Source: Clostridia bacterium
Lineage (GTDB): Bacteria > Bacillota > Clostridia > Peptostreptococcales > Acidaminobacteraceae
DNA length: 64,000 nucleotides
Direction of reading: 5' to 3'
Assembly: GCA_018399635.1 (NCBI GenBank)
Contig: JAGYOH010000001.1
Coordinates: 1-64,000 of the forward strand
In this document: positions 7,835 to 16,480 of the stretch, one piece after another
Layout of the letters: each line of letters opens with the position of its first letter
Numbering within the stretch: the first letter of the stretch is position 1
Notes under the pieces: model-generated
Database searches by the model: none
What the model saw: only the letters and a program-made list of their open reading frames with translations
Told to the model about the DNA's origin: nothing
Position numbers and translations under genes: made by a program

Positions 7835-9994
7835 TCAAATATTCATGGGAAGAATCTTGAGTCCCGCCACAGGGATTTTCTCGGTCCGGTATTTGTTGAC
7901 CCGCTGCATCTTGATTTCATCCAGGGTCTCGAAATTCGCCATGACGCTTTTCTCCTTCATGCGCAGCACCTGGATCCCCTTGGTGTTCCGGGCGGCCTTT
8001 TCACTGATGATTCCGGTGTTGAGGAGGACCGCCGTCGCATCATCCGCTCCGGTAAGCCGGTAGACCAGGATGTCCCTGTCCTCCCGGCAGTAGAGCATCC
8101 TCACCAGGGGGGAATCCGTGTTGTAGCCGTTGACCAGTTTCTTTCGATTGGTCTTGGTCTGGTAGCTGGTCAGGGGCACCTTGGCCATCTTGCCGTTCTG
8201 AAAGCCGAAAACCATGTGACCCGCATAATCCCTGGTGACCAGGATGTGGATGATCCGCTCGTTCTTTTCCATGTCCACGATATTGGGAATGAAGTCTCCC
8301 AGCTCACTGGCCTTGGAATCCTTCAATTCATGGGCCCTGATCTTGTAGATATTGCCCTTGTCGGAAAATAAAATGATTTCGGAGAGATTGGTGCCCTCGA
8401 TTCTCTGCAGGATTTCGTCATCGTCCTTGAGCTTGTGCACACTGGCGGCCCTCAGGGAAACCAGACTGACTTTTTTGAGGTAATTGTGGTCCGTGAAGAA
8501 GATTTCCAGATTGTAGTCCTCGATTTCCTCCGTCACCGGCAGGTCCTCGACCATGTCCTCATGGAGAATCAGACTCTTTCTTTCTCCGGAATACTTCTTG
8601 GCGATGTCCTTGAGTTCCCCCCGGATGATCTTGTCGATTTCCTTTTGACTCTCGAGAATCCCCATATAGGTCGCCACCCGGTCGTTGAGGTCCTCCACCT
8701 CGCTGACCCGGTCCAGGATGTATTCCTGATTGATGTTCCTCAACTTGATATTGGCCACATACTCCGCCTGGACCAGGTCGATGCCGAAGGCCGTCATCAG
8801 ATTCGGCACCACCTCTTCATCCTTGCTGGAGCCCCGGATGATCTCAATGGCCTGGTCGATGTCCATGAGCACCGCCTTGAGTCCCAGGGCCAGATGAAGC
8901 CTTTCCTTGAAGCGCTCCACGTCATGGGCGAGGCCTCTCTTGATGGCCCCTCTTCTAAAAGCCAGCCAGTGGTCGAGAATCTCCCTGACCCCCATCACCC
9001 TGGGCTTTCCCTGGACCACGATATTGAAGTTGCAGCTGAAGGTGTCCTCTAGGGGGGTCTCCTTGAAAAGGCGGGCCATGAGTCTGTCGGGGTCCACCCC
9101 CTTTTTCAGATCGATGGTGATCTTGAGTCCCTTGAGGTCCGTCTCATCCCTCACGTCGCTGATGTCCTTGATTTTCCCCGCCTTGATGAGATCGATGATC
9201 TTTTCGATAATGGCCTCGGTGGTGGTGGTGTAGGGAATCTCCTTGATTTCGATGAGGCGGTCCTTCTTCTGGTACTCATAGCGGCTCCGGACTCTGAAGG
9301 TTCCCTGGCCGGTTTCATAAATCTGCTTGAAGGTCGCTTTGTCGTAGAGAATCTCTCCACCGGTGGGAAAATCCGGTCCCTGGATGTAATCCTCCACGAG
9401 GGTATGGGGATTCTTCATGTAGGTCATGGTGAACTCCGCCACTTCCTTGAGGTTGAAGCTGCAGATATTCGAAGCCATTCCCACAGCTATCCCCCGATTG
9501 GGGTTGACCAGGATATTGGGAAACCTCACCGGCAGGAGGGTGGGCTCGAGCATGGTCCCGTCGTAATTGTCGACGAAGTCCACGACCCCCTTGTCGATGT
9601 CCTTGAAGAGCTCCTCGGCGATCCTGCACAGCTTGACCTCGGTATACCGGGCTGCGGCGTGCTTCATGTCCCTGGAGTAGACCTTGCCGAAGTTCCCCTT
9701 GGAATCCACCAGGGGATACAGCAGGGACTGGTTGCCCCGGGTCAGTCTCACCATGGTGGCGTAGATGGCCTGGTCCCCGTGGGGATTGAGCTTCATGGTC
9801 TGTCCCACCACATTGGCCGACTTGGTTTTGGCCCCTCTGATCAGATTCATCTTGTACATGGTGTAGAGGAGCTTGCGATGGGAAGGCTTGAAACCGTCGA
9901 TTTCCGGCAGGGCCCGGGACAGGATGACGCTCATGGCATAAGGCATGTAATTGGATTCCAGGGTATCGGTGATCTTTTGTTCCGTGTAATTCAT
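7835..9994 (-). CDS. parC: DNA topoisomerase IV subunit A-like protein (GyrA/ParC family)
   Basis: Cuts and rejoins DNA in the type IIA topoisomerase formed with the ParE-like product of the gene upstream. The breakage-reunion domain opens with YAMSVILSRALPEIDGFKPSHRK, here quoted in part: RALPEIDGFKPSHRK. Catalytic Tyr117 is in AAARYTEV. The quinolone-determining segment reads NPHGDQAIYATMVR, so the usual Ser and acidic positions are Gln75 and Ala79. The C-terminal beta-pinwheel is short and lacks a clear GyrA box (QRRGGKG), pointing to ParC rather than GyrA. Total 719 residues, shorter than most ParC (about 750-820). Gene pair with a 12-base gap. Confidence 0.85.
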   Translation of the reverse strand: MNYTEQKITDTLESNYMPYAMSVILSRALPEIDGFKPSHRKLLYTMYKMNLIRGAKTKSANVVGQTMKLNPHGDQAIYATMVRLTRGNQSLLYPLVDSKGNFGKVYSRDMKHAAARYTEVKLCRIAEELFKDIDKGVVDFVDNYDGTMLEPTLLPVRFPNILVNPNRGIAVGMASNICSFNLKEVAEFTMTYMKNPHTLVEDYIQGPDFPTGGEILYDKATFKQIYETGQGTFRVRSRYEYQKKDRLIEIKEIPYTTTTEAIIEKIIDLIKAGKIKDISDVRDETDLKGLKITIDLKKGVDPDRLMARLFKETPLEDTFSCNFNIVVQGKPRVMGVREILDHWLAFRRGAIKRGLAHDVERFKERLHLALGLKAVLMDIDQAIEIIRGSSKDEEVVPNLMTAFGIDLVQAEYVANIKLRNINQEYILDRVSEVEDLNDRVATYMGILESQKEIDKIIRGELKDIAKKYSGERKSLILHEDMVEDLPVTEEIEDYNLEIFFTDHNYLKKVSLVSLRAASVHKLKDDDEILQRIEGTNLSEIILFSDKGNIYKIRAHELKDSKASELGDFIPNIVDMEKNERIIHILVTRDYAGHMVFGFQNGKMAKVPLTSYQTKTNRKKLVNGYNTDSPLVRMLYCREDRDILVYRLTGADDATAVLLNTGIISEKAARNTKGIQVLRMKEKSVMANFETLDEIKMQRVNKYRTEKIPVAGLKILPMNI

Positions 9995-10006
9995 CGTCAG
10001 GTCTCC

Positions 10007-11974
10007 TTAACTGAGGTCTAAACGTTCCGTGTAGAGCGGCCCGTAGGTTTCGATAAAAACCTTGCGGCTGGTCAGGTCATCACCCAGAAGGGTGTCGAAC
10101 ATGACCTTGGTCTTTTCAGCGGTATCCCTGGTCACCAGAACGATCTTCCGGGTCTTTGGATCCATGGTGGTCATCCAGAGCATCTCAGGTTCGTTTTCAC
10201 CAAGTCCCTTGGACCGGTGAATCTTGTATTTGTCATCGGAAAAACCCGCTATGATTTCCCGCTTGTCGTCCTCGTTGTAGGCGAAGTAGGATTTCTCCCG
10301 GTGAACGATTTCATAAAGGGGCGACTCGGCGATGTAGACCTTGCCCAGATCGATCAGGGAGGGCATCAGGGAATAGATCATGGTGAGGATCAGGGTCCGG
10401 ATCTGAAAACCGTCCACATCGGCATCGGTGGTGATGATGACCTTGTCGTATTGCAGGTTGTCGATATCGAAAAGATTGAAATCCTTGGTGTGCTTGTTCT
10501 TGATCTCGATGCCGCATCCCAGGACCCTGACAAGATCCATGATGATCTCACTTTGAAAAATCTTGTCATAATCCGCCTTGAGGGAATTGAGAATCTTGCC
10601 TCTCACCGGAATCAGGGCTTGAAAACCCGCATCTCTGGCCATTTTACAGGCTCCAAGGGCGGAATCCCCCTCCACGATGAAAAGTTCCCGCTCTTTGGGG
10701 TCCTTGAGCCGGCAGTCCACCAGTTTCTTCACCTTGTTCACCAGGTCGTTTTTCACACTCAACTTCTTTTTGATGGTCTGACGGGTGATTTCCGCCTTTT
10801 CCCGGCTCCTCTTGTTGACCAGAATCTGCTCGACGACCTTTTCCGTCTCCTTCTGGTTTTCGATGAAATGGATGTCCAGCTGTTCCCGGATCAGGTCGGT
10901 CATGAAGCTCTGGATGTATTTGTTGGTGATGGACTTCTTCGTCTGGTTTTCATAGCTGGTCACGGTGGAAAAGGAACTGGCAATCAGGATCAGGCTGTCC
11001 TCGATATCCTGAAAGGTGATTTTTTTTTCGTTTTTAAGATACTTTCCCTTGTCCTTGATATGTTTGTCGATGACCGAGGTCAGGGCGGTCTTCACCGCCT
11101 TGTCCGGTGCTCCCCCGTGCTCGAGAAAACTTGAGTTGTGAAAATACATGAGGGCGGTGTTTTCATTGTTGAAGGTCAGGACGACCTCGGCCTTGACCTT
11201 GTAGGGGGCCTTGTCCTCCCGGTCCCTGCCCCTGCCGGAGCCCGTGATATGGATCAGGGGAGTGAATTCCCTGCCGTCGCTCAGCTCCCCCACATAATCC
11301 GAAATGCCCTTCTCATAGAAAAAGCGTTCCTTTAGATCCCTGACCTGGTCCAGATAGATGAACTCGATGCCGCTGTTGACGATGGCCTGTTTTTTCAGCA
11401 CCTCCAGAAAATAGTGCTCATCGACATCGATATCCGTAAAGACCTCAAGATCCGGCCGCCATTTGATGGTGGTTCCAGTTGCTTTGAGGGAGGTTTTCTT
11501 CTTCTTCAAACCGCCGACATTGACCCCCTTTTCAAAAAAAAGAGAATGCTCGTATCCCTCTCTGTGAATGGTCACCGCCATGTACTCGGCGCTGTACTGG
11601 GTCGCACACAAGCCCAGGCCGTTGAGCCCCAGGGAGTATTCATAGTTCTCGGCTTCGTTGGTATTGTATTTTCCGCCGGCGTAGAGCTCACAAAAAAGGA
11701 GCTCCCAGTTGTGCTTGCCTTCTTTCTTGTTGTAGCCCACGGGAATCCCTCTGCCATTGTCCGCCACAGTAATGGCGCCGTCTTCATGCCTGGTCACGGT
11801 GATGGTGCTGCCGTAGCCTTCTCTGGCTTCATCAATGGAGTTGGAGAGTATTTCAAAAATTGACTGCTGGCATCCCTCTATCCCGTCAGAACCAAAAATA
11901 ACGCCCGGTCTTTTTCTGACCCGGTCGGCCCCTTTGAGGGATGTGATGCTCTCATTGTTGTAATTTGATGCCAC
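10007..11974 (-). CDS. parE: DNA topoisomerase IV subunit B-like protein (GyrB/ParE family)
   Basis: ATPase subunit of the same type IIA topoisomerase. GHKL ATPase motifs are visible: EILSNSIDEARE (metal-binding region), DNGRGIPVGY, and LGLNGLGLCATQ. The TOPRIM domain has EGDSALGACKMARD and the DxD pair in TTDADVDGF. The K-loop and C-terminal region end the 655-residue chain. The start is GTG 11974 after GAGGTGATTT. It precedes parC by 12 bases, the usual order parE-parC. It is a divergent branch, so assignment to topoisomerase IV rather than a second gyrase is by the partner's C-terminus and pairing. Confidence 0.86.
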   Translation of the reverse strand: MASNYNNESITSLKGADRVRKRPGVIFGSDGIEGCQQSIFEILSNSIDEAREGYGSTITVTRHEDGAITVADNGRGIPVGYNKKEGKHNWELLFCELYAGGKYNTNEAENYEYSLGLNGLGLCATQYSAEYMAVTIHREGYEHSLFFEKGVNVGGLKKKKTSLKATGTTIKWRPDLEVFTDIDVDEHYFLEVLKKQAIVNSGIEFIYLDQVRDLKERFFYEKGISDYVGELSDGREFTPLIHITGSGRGRDREDKAPYKVKAEVVLTFNNENTALMYFHNSSFLEHGGAPDKAVKTALTSVIDKHIKDKGKYLKNEKKITFQDIEDSLILIASSFSTVTSYENQTKKSITNKYIQSFMTDLIREQLDIHFIENQKETEKVVEQILVNKRSREKAEITRQTIKKKLSVKNDLVNKVKKLVDCRLKDPKERELFIVEGDSALGACKMARDAGFQALIPVRGKILNSLKADYDKIFQSEIIMDLVRVLGCGIEIKNKHTKDFNLFDIDNLQYDKVIITTDADVDGFQIRTLILTMIYSLMPSLIDLGKVYIAESPLYEIVHREKSYFAYNEDDKREIIAGFSDDKYKIHRSKGLGENEPEMLWMTTMDPKTRKIVLVTRDTAEKTKVMFDTLLGDDLTSRKVFIETYGPLYTERLDLS

Positions 11975-12089
11975 AAAATCACCTCTTTCATATCATATCA
12001 CAGGTTCAGAGAATATTGTATCCTGCAGGTTCCAATTTGCCAACTTCTATGGTACTTTAGTTAGAGAAACTCAAGAGGGGTGACAGGCT

Positions 12090-13433
12090 GTGAAACCATT
12101 GAAATTATCCACCACCATCGGTATCCTGGGCATTTTGATGGCCTCCGTCTTTACGGCGATCATCCTGGGCTGGCCCATTTTCACGGCCCTCTTAATCAGC
12201 GCCGTTTTCACGGCTCTCATCGTGGCCTTTCACGGCTACACCTTCAAGCAGATGCTCGGGGCGGGAATCGACAATCTGAAACTGGTCACCAAGGCCATGA
12301 TTCTCCTCAGCACCATTTCCGTCATCATCCCCCTCTGGCTCCAGGTCGGCGTCCTGCCCAATTTCATCTATTACAGCGTGGGGGTGGTGTCCTCCCTCAA
12401 CCCTTTGCTTTTCGCCTTTCTGATGGCCACGGCCCTCAGCATGGTCATCGGCACCGCCCTGGGCACCATGACCATCCTCGTTCCCCTCTTCATGAGCATC
12501 GCCTACAATCTGGAAATTTCTCAGGCCTTCATGGTGGGGGCCCTGGTCTCCGGTGCCTATTTCGGGGACCGGACCAGTCCCATGAGCGCCATCAACAATC
12601 TGAACGCCGAGGTGACCAGAACCCGCATACAGACCAACATCCGTCTGATGCTGGCCTCCTCCCTGATGCCCTTCATCCTCAGCCTCGGACTCTACGCCTA
12701 TTTCGGCAGGACCTATGCCGCCACCGACAGCCAGAGCGTCCTGGCCCTGAAGGAGGCCCTGGCCGGGGAGTTCACCATCCATCCCGCCTACCTGGCCCCC
12801 ATCCTCCTGCTCATCGCCCTGATTCTCTTCAAGGTACCCATACTGAAGTCCCTGGGATTGGTTTACGGCCTCTCCATCCTCCTCTACGTCTTTCAGGGCT
12901 TCGATTCCGCCGGCTTTTTCCGTTTCAGCCTCCTGGGATACACCACCCCTGACCCCTATCTCGGACCCATTCTCAAAAGCAGCGGTCTTGTCAACATGCT
13001 GCAGGTGGTGGGCATCCTGGTGAGTTCCTCTTTTCTCAACGGTCTCTATGAGATTTCCAACCTCTTCGAAAAGATCATCCACCCCTTCATCCGTTCTTTG
13101 AAAAGTTACTTCGAGATGAATCTCAAGGTCTCTCTACTCGGCATCCTCTTCTCCACCATCACCTGCAACCAGACCCTTTCAGTCATCATCACCGGCAAGC
13201 TCTTTTCCCCCTACTATGACAGATTCCACATCGAACGCAATTACCTGGCCAGAACCCTGGGAGACACCGGCGTCACCGTGGTGGGCATCATCCCCTGGAA
13301 TCTCAACGGGATTTTTGTCGCCGCCCTCACCGGTGTGGCCACCCTGGACTATCTCCCCTATGCCTTCTTCACCCTGGCACTGCCGTTTTTCGCCATGGTC
13401 ATCCAACCCCTCTTCATGAGGCGGAAATTTTGA
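12090..13433 (+). CDS. nhaC: Na+/H+ antiporter, NhaC family
   Basis: Secondary transporter of the cell membrane exchanging Na+ (or a small organic substrate) for H+. The 447 residues are almost entirely hydrophobic, with about 11-12 helices. The stretch GAYFGDRTSPMSAINNLNAE corresponds to the conserved NhaC signature, and MVIGTALGTMTILVPL precedes it. The start is GTG 12090 behind AGAGGGGTG. It is transcribed alone, divergently from parE. Members of the NhaC family also include malate-lactate and other amino/organic acid antiporters, so substrate is not certain. Confidence 0.83.
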   Translation: MKPLKLSTTIGILGILMASVFTAIILGWPIFTALLISAVFTALIVAFHGYTFKQMLGAGIDNLKLVTKAMILLSTISVIIPLWLQVGVLPNFIYYSVGVVSSLNPLLFAFLMATALSMVIGTALGTMTILVPLFMSIAYNLEISQAFMVGALVSGAYFGDRTSPMSAINNLNAEVTRTRIQTNIRLMLASSLMPFILSLGLYAYFGRTYAATDSQSVLALKEALAGEFTIHPAYLAPILLLIALILFKVPILKSLGLVYGLSILLYVFQGFDSAGFFRFSLLGYTTPDPYLGPILKSSGLVNMLQVVGILVSSSFLNGLYEISNLFEKIIHPFIRSLKSYFEMNLKVSLLGILFSTITCNQTLSVIITGKLFSPYYDRFHIERNYLARTLGDTGVTVVGIIPWNLNGIFVAALTGVATLDYLPYAFFTLALPFFAMVIQPLFMRRKF

Positions 13434-13517
13434 AGCCTTGGTTTTGATAATTTCTATCATTATGCCTTCTTTTCTATCCGCCGTCATGATAAAATAGCCT
13501 TACAAAGGAGTGATAGC

Positions 13518-13730
13518 ATGACGATCAATAAAGAAATGACCGTTGCTGAAGTTTTAAGTCTGGACCGGACTTTGGCTGGCATATTCCTGCAGCACGGGCT
13601 CATGTGTCTGGGTTGCCCCTCCGCTTCCATGGAATCCCTCGAGCAGGCCTCCATGGTCCACGGCATCAACCTGGATTTTCTCTTGAAAGATCTCAATGAG
13701 GCCTACGAAGCCGACCAGCAATCCCAGTAG
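13518..13730 (+). CDS. DUF1858 small redox-disulfide-type protein
   Basis: A 70-residue protein of the DUF1858 family, which occurs alone or beside hybrid cluster proteins. The signature is a CxxC pair, Cys30 and Cys33, in HGLMCLGCP, within the typical pattern T-V-x-E-V-L ... L-x-x-H-G-M-x-C. Residues after about 40 form a second helix (SLEQASMVHGINLDFLLKDLN). The start has AAAGGAGTGATAGC upstream. The function is unknown; a thiol or metal role is suspected from the CxxC. It has its own terminator and may be independent of nhaC. Confidence 0.85.
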   Translation: MTINKEMTVAEVLSLDRTLAGIFLQHGLMCLGCPSASMESLEQASMVHGINLDFLLKDLNEAYEADQQSQ

Positions 13731-13750
13731 AAAGCAGCCAAAACTTGAAG

Positions 13751-13782
13751 AAACCCACGATGACCATTCATCGTGGGTTTTT
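13751..13782 (+). terminator. Terminator after the DUF1858 gene
   Basis: AACCCACGATGA pairs with TCATCGTGGGTT around CCAT, followed by TTTG. The symmetry lets it serve the converging minus-strand gene at 13788 as well. Confidence 0.85.
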
Positions 13783-13787
13783 GTGGT

Positions 13788-14618
13788 TCAATCAAAGGAG
13801 AAGACACTGCCGGTCCGGTTGTCTGCAAATACTCCCGGGAGGGCCCCCTGCATCTCAGAAAGGGCTTTTTCACCGGTGCAGTGATTCAAGCCGATGACCT
13901 TGATGCCCCTTTCCCGGATCAAGGCGATCATCCCCTGGATCCTCTGCAGGGAGGCGTCCCTCAAGTGGGTGCCCCCGATCAGGGCATGAAGGGGTTCCTC
14001 GAAGCGGTCTTCGACGGTTTTGATCATGTTTTCAATGCCGGGATGAGAGCACCCCACCAGCAATACCAGACCCTGCTCTCCCTTGACCACCAGGGCGATT
14101 TCATCGGTGAAAGGATCCGGAACCAGGCCCCGCCCCTCTCTCAGGGCAAAACTCGGATCAATGGCGTCGGGATAGTCCCTTTTGAAATTCTTGACCAGAA
14201 AGACATTCCCAAGAATCGGGGTGAGGTCGGCCGTGACCGTTTTCACTCTTACGCCGGCCCGTCTCAGGGTCTCTTCATCATACTTGAGGCCGGTGAAGGT
14301 CTCCCCCCGGGGGCCCTTGACCTTGGGCTTGAAAAAGCCCTCTCCCACATAGAGTTCGAAATCCTGTGGTCCCTCCTCAAGCAGGGCCAGCAGGCCGTTG
14401 CCGTGATCGTGATGGCCGTGGGAAACCACCATTTTCGAGACCCGGTCCAGGTCGAGACCCAGGGTCTTCAGGTTCTTGAGAAAGGCCCCCGCCTCCCCCA
14501 TGTCAAAGACGAGATTCCCCTCGGGGGTGGTGATGAAAAAGGACAGGCCGTTTTCAGCCATCAGGTCCCCCTTTTCATCGGGACGGTTTTCAACCAGGGT
14601 GGTGATGGAATAATTCAT
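13788..14618 (-). CDS. MBL-fold metallo-hydrolase
   Basis: Metallo-beta-lactamase-fold enzyme of 276 residues. The zinc motif HGHHDHGNG lies near residue 79, and further metal ligands are in VGCSHPGIENM and the C-terminal GLNHCTG. The arrangement resembles the subgroup annotated as 7,8-dihydropterin-6-methyl-4-(beta-D-ribofuranosyl)aminobenzene-5'-phosphate synthase-like hydrolases. Its real substrate in bacteria is unknown. It is probably co-transcribed with the DMT transporter upstream (14-base gap). Confidence 0.85.
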   Translation of the reverse strand: MNYSITTLVENRPDEKGDLMAENGLSFFITTPEGNLVFDMGEAGAFLKNLKTLGLDLDRVSKMVVSHGHHDHGNGLLALLEEGPQDFELYVGEGFFKPKVKGPRGETFTGLKYDEETLRRAGVRVKTVTADLTPILGNVFLVKNFKRDYPDAIDPSFALREGRGLVPDPFTDEIALVVKGEQGLVLLVGCSHPGIENMIKTVEDRFEEPLHALIGGTHLRDASLQRIQGMIALIRERGIKVIGLNHCTGEKALSEMQGALPGVFADNRTGSVFSFD

Positions 14619-14631
14619 GGCAGACTCCTTT

Positions 14632-15507
14632 TCAAGCGCGTTTCAATCGCAGTATTCTACCGACATCGATCTCAGCCAGGAGCATTCCCGACAAAATCAG
14701 GGCTCCTCCTAAAACCCCGTTGACCCCCAGAATCTCGCCGGCGATGAGGTAGCCGAAGATGCCGGCGAATACCGGCTCGTTGGTGTAGATCAGAGCCGTG
14801 TGGGTACTGGTGGTGTACTGCTGGGCGATGGACTGGACGATGAAGGCCATGGAGGTACAGAAGACCCCCAGGAAGAGCATGTTCATCCAGCTGCCCAGGC
14901 TGAAGCTCAGACTCGGGGTCTCCGTCGCAAAACTGAGAATCCAGCTGAAAAGAGCCACGCCGCCGATCTGCATGATGCCGAACTCCAGGGAGGCGACTTT
15001 TTTGGTGAAATGACCCACCGTGATGATGTGGAAGGCGAAGCTGAAGGCGGCGATCAGGGTCAGAAAATCCCCGATATTGGGCATGGTGAGACCGGTCAAG
15101 GTCAAGAAGCCAAGACCCACGAAGGCGAGAAAAACGCCGATTTTCGCTTCAATCTTGATTTTTTCCCTGAGCAGCAGGGCCGAGATGACCGGAACCAGGA
15201 CCACGTTGAGCCCTGTGATGAAGGCTGACTTTGAACTGCTGATGTACAAAAGCCCGATGGTCTGCACGGCATATCCTGAAAAAAGGATTCCCCCGACAAG
15301 CAGGCCGTACTTCACCGTCGTCCTGTCGACTTTCATCATTCTTTTATAAAAGAAGAGACTGGACAGTACAAAGGCGATGGTGAATCTCACCGCCAGAAAA
15401 TTGAAAACCGGAATGCTGGCTATGGCGTTCTGGGTCAATATAAAGGATATTCCCCAGGTCAAGGTGACGAAGAGCAGTCCCAGATCCGCTTTGATTTTTA
15501 GACTCAC
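14632..15507 (-). CDS. EamA/DMT-superfamily transporter
   Basis: Inner-membrane carrier with ten predicted helices in two EamA repeats (about residues 5-140 and 150-285). Landmarks are WGISFILTQNAIASIP in the first helix and YTNEPVFAGIFGYLIAGE near the end. Drug/metabolite exporters of this type move small metabolites or amino acids, but substrate cannot be read from sequence. The open frame reaches 15567, but the conserved protein begins at GTG 15507 (MSLKIKADLG) with AAAGGACG upstream. It is followed by the MBL hydrolase. Confidence 0.85.
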   Translation of the reverse strand: MSLKIKADLGLLFVTLTWGISFILTQNAIASIPVFNFLAVRFTIAFVLSSLFFYKRMMKVDRTTVKYGLLVGGILFSGYAVQTIGLLYISSSKSAFITGLNVVLVPVISALLLREKIKIEAKIGVFLAFVGLGFLTLTGLTMPNIGDFLTLIAAFSFAFHIITVGHFTKKVASLEFGIMQIGGVALFSWILSFATETPSLSFSLGSWMNMLFLGVFCTSMAFIVQSIAQQYTTSTHTALIYTNEPVFAGIFGYLIAGEILGVNGVLGGALILSGMLLAEIDVGRILRLKRA

Positions 15508-15681
15508 TTGAATTTCCCGTCCTTTCTGATACCACCTTATTGTAACAGATATCCACGGATTTTTCACGCCATGGCGACATGGTTTTTATGTATTTTCATC
15601 TTCCATACTTCATTTGATTGTATTTCTGATACGCCAAAACCTCTAATGCTATAGTTAATCTATCAGACAGGAGGGGGCAGC

Positions 15682-16002
15682 ATGAGCTTTGGCAAACGAC
15701 TGAAAAACCTCAGAGAAAAATTCGATATCTCCCAGGCCGGCCTGGGGAAAATCCTCAATGTTTCCCAGCAGACCATATCCCAGTATGAAAACGACCAGCG
15801 GACGGTGCCTTTGGAATTCATCGTCGATGTCGCCGGTTTTTTCAATGTGTCATCGGATTATCTTCTAGGGATTGCCGAAACGAAAAAAAACAACCTCCTC
15901 ATATTGACCGTCGAGGATCCGAAAATTCGAGAAAGCATTGAAGACTTCGCTGAATTCATGGTTCAGCAAAGAAAAATTGAAAGCCAGAAAAAACGCGAAT
16001 AA
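15682..16002 (+). CDS. XRE-family helix-turn-helix regulator
   Basis: A 106-residue DNA-binding protein. The Cro/CI-type HTH spans about 5-60 (LKNLREKFDISQAGLGKILN, VSQQTISQYENDQRTVPL), followed by the usual FFNVSSDYLLGI segment. A short helical tail of about 40 residues follows. The start ATG 15682 is 8 bases after AGGAGGGGG. It overlaps the next gene, whose product looks like a sigma factor, so the two probably form one regulatory unit. Confidence 0.88.
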   Translation: MSFGKRLKNLREKFDISQAGLGKILNVSQQTISQYENDQRTVPLEFIVDVAGFFNVSSDYLLGIAETKKNNLLILTVEDPKIRESIEDFAEFMVQQRKIESQKKRE

Positions 16003-16456
16003 CCGGATTGAAATTCTTCCGGAACTCCTCTACAACCGGCTGTTTTCGATGCTCCCTCTCTTGAAGAGCTACCATCATGGCTCAAAGGATGAATTCTTGG
16101 ATGTCTTCCACGACTTGTACCTGACGGTCTACGACAATATTCATCTCCTGAAAAACCTCGAGGCCTTTGAAAAATGGGCTTTGATCATTTTCATACACCA
16201 GCAGAAAAGTCCCTGGAGTTATCCCTTGGATTGCCATCTCCCTGATGGGATGGATCATTATCAACCGGTGATCGTCAAACATCTGCTGGGAAGCAATCTT
16301 GAAAAACTCAGTGACCAGGAGAAACTGATTCTCAAAAAAAACATCATGGAGGGATACACCCTCAAGGAAATTTCCTCCATCTATCATCTCTCCTACGGCC
16401 ACGTGCGGACTATCAAGCACAGGGCCTTACATAAGCTTAGAAATAGTATCAAGTAG
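15938..16456 (+). CDS. Sigma-factor-like protein (region 4 HTH)
   Basis: Protein of about 160-172 residues resembling small sigma-70-like factors. Residues about 30-90 could be region 2-like (ELLYNRLFSMLPLLKSY, DEFLDVFHDLYLTVYD). The C-terminus, LSDQEKLILKKNIMEGYTLKEISSIYH followed by VRTIKHRALHKLRNSI, is a clear region-4 helix-turn-helix. The start is uncertain: TTG 15938 or TTG 15977, both inside the XRE gene, no strong RBS, so translation is probably coupled to the upstream gene. It may alternatively be a phage-type regulator (ArpU/sigma-like). Confidence 0.7.
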   Translation: MKTSLNSWFSKEKLKARKNANNRIEILPELLYNRLFSMLPLLKSYHHGSKDEFLDVFHDLYLTVYDNIHLLKNLEAFEKWALIIFIHQQKSPWSYPLDCHLPDGMDHYQPVIVKHLLGSNLEKLSDQEKLILKKNIMEGYTLKEISSIYHLSYGHVRTIKHRALHKLRNSIK

Positions 16457-16480
16457 TGCCCGAGGGCACTACTTGATTTT
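16451..16480. terminator. Symmetric bidirectional terminator holding both stop codons
   Basis: AAGTAGTGCCC and GGGCACTACTT form an 11-base perfect inverted repeat with a two-base centre (loop in practice CCGAGG). The sigma-like gene ends AAG-TAG inside the left arm and the minus-strand selenoprotein gene ends AAG-TAG inside the right arm. TTTT follows on the plus strand. Confidence 0.8.

Noticed and set aside
11975-12089. Sodium or other riboswitch before the NhaC gene
   Set aside because: The leader is only about 115 bases shared with a divergent promoter and shows no stable stems with a terminator.
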